This document shows positions 5,401-5,931 of a stretch of 5,931 bases of DNA, in pieces. A model generated the notes under the pieces. The model was given only the letters and a program-made list of their open reading frames with translations, did no database searches and was not told the origin of the DNA. The stretch spans positions 1 through 5,931 of the forward strand of contig CALDGN010000438.1 in assembly GCA_937942965.1 (NCBI GenBank). The letters run 5' to 3'. This DNA comes from an uncultured Acidimicrobiales bacterium. Lineage in GTDB: Bacteria; Actinomycetota; Acidimicrobiia; Acidimicrobiales; UBA10347. How positions within the stretch are numbered: position 1 is the first letter of the stretch; every line of letters begins with the position of its first letter. The position numbers were made by a program, and so were the translations under genes.

Positions 5401-5931
5401 TCAGGCAGCTCCACCACTGCTGGCAGCACCCTCGGGGAGCGCCGCCGTCAGGTCAGGACCGGCCGCGTCAACGATCTGCACCTCGACGAAATCGCCGACA
5501 GGCAGGCCCTCGGGGACCTGGATGATGCCGTCGATTTCGGGGGCTTCGCGGTGTGAGCGCGCGATACCGGGTTCGTCCACGAGTACTTGGACTCGCCGAC
5601 CGATCAATTCGTCACGTTTTTCTTCGGTGATCAGGTCTTGCGACTCACGCAGCTCAGCCAAACGCTCAGCCACCAGCTCGGCCGGGACCTCGCCATCGAG
5701 GTCCGCGGCATAGGTGCCCTCTTCGTTGGAGTACGAAAAGAAGCCGCACCAGTCGAGTCGTGCGGCGTCGACGAACTCGATCAGGCGGTCGTGGTCTTCT
5801 TCGGTTTCGCCGGGGTAGCCGACGATGAAGTTGCTGCGGAATGTCGCATCGGGTTCGCGTTCACGGATCGCTTCGATGCGCTCAAGGAACAGGTCACCGT
5901 TCCCCCACCGACGCATGCGACGCATGAGCGG
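5401..5931 (-). CDS. rimO: RimO, ribosomal protein S12 (Asp) methylthiotransferase; C-terminal part, 5' end outside window
   Basis: This is the last 176 residues of a radical-SAM methylthiotransferase. RimO adds a methylthio group to the conserved aspartate of ribosomal protein S12 near the decoding centre, using S-adenosylmethionine and two iron-sulphur clusters. The N-terminal MTTase domain and the CxxxCxxC cluster motif lie beyond the right edge. The fragment begins in the radical-SAM barrel (PLMRRMRRWG, then FRSNFIVGYPGETEEDH at 31-47 and WCGFFSYSNEEGT at 61-73). It ends with a TRAM domain (about 106-165), which in RimO recognises the S12 protein. YSNEEGT and SHREAPEIDG (126-135) favour RimO over the tRNA methylthiotransferase MiaB. 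A short Ala/Gly-rich tail follows. An ATG at 5923-5925 is internal: the frame continues upstream with Pro-Leu, and a start there would cut the barrel in half. It is the most upstream cluster gene seen. Confidence 0.93.
   Translation of the reverse strand, partial: PLMRRMRRWGNGDLFLERIEAIREREPDATFRSNFIVGYPGETEEDHDRLIEFVDAARLDWCGFFSYSNEEGTYAADLDGEVPAELVAERLAELRESQDLITEEKRDELIGRRVQVLVDEPGIARSHREAPEIDGIIQVPEGLPVGDFVEVQIVDAAGPDLTAALPEGAASSGGAA
5409..5415 (-). promoter_or_regulatory. Ribosome-binding site of pgsA inside the end of rimO
   Basis: Plus-strand CTCCACC reads GGTGGAG on the transcript, 9 nt before the pgsA ATG and within the last rimO codons. The junction reads TGA-T-ATG, so rimO termination and pgsA initiation are one base apart, an arrangement usual for translational coupling. 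This site decides the start in favour of ATG 5397-5399 over the upstream GTG. Confidence 0.6.

Noticed and set aside
5427..5429. GTG as the pgsA start, giving 202 residues
   Set aside because: It would overlap rimO by 29 nt and add ten residues before the conserved N-terminus. The ATG at 5397-5399 has a well-placed GGTGGAG and a stop-start spacing of one base.
1..5931. CRISPR array, tRNA, insertion sequence or prophage material
   Set aside because: No regularly spaced repeats, no cloverleaf-like segment, no transposase or integrase motif and no flanking terminal repeats were seen; nearly all bases are accounted for by coding sequence.

Overview
The window is a GC-rich stretch of bacterial chromosome, densely packed with genes. 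Five consecutive genes lie on the minus strand. They read, from high to low coordinates, rimO (5' end cut off by the window edge), pgsA, cinA, a Ppx/GppA-type exopolyphosphatase with a C-terminal HD-like region, and a protein related to the large subunit of N,N-dimethylformamidase. One partial plus-strand gene enters from the left edge and converges on this cluster. The rimO-pgsA-cinA order, the strong G/C bias at third codon positions and the protein motifs point to a high-GC actinobacterium. An Acidimicrobiia-like lineage is my best guess, but this is inference, because no rRNA or other taxonomic marker is present.

Layout: 2-364 (+) is the C-terminal end of an unrecognised, tryptophan-rich, probably beta-sandwich protein. 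361-1920 (-) is the dimethylformamidase-like protein. 1953-3503 (-) is ppx/gppA. 3513-4760 (-) is cinA. 4761-4820 is the only sizeable gap inside the cluster and holds a perfect 9-bp inverted repeat directly before the cinA start. 4821-5399 (-) is pgsA, and 5401-5931 (-) is rimO. The other gaps are 1, 9 and 32 nt, so the five genes probably form one transcription unit whose promoter lies beyond the right edge. No gene-free stretch exceeds 300 bases. I saw no RNA gene, mobile element, CRISPR array or clear intrinsic terminator.

The first four cluster genes are housekeeping functions: methylthiolation of ribosomal protein S12, phosphatidylglycerol-phosphate synthesis, NMN salvage or nucleotide clean-up, and polyphosphate/(p)ppGpp phosphate metabolism. 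The last gene looks like an accessory enzyme joined to the end of that cluster. The region is mostly ordinary, and I did not find a convincing undescribed system. The points most worth checking are the hairpin that would cover the cinA ribosome-binding site, the dimethylformamidase-like enzyme with an uncertain iron site, and the His-Asn variant of the HD motif in the exopolyphosphatase.
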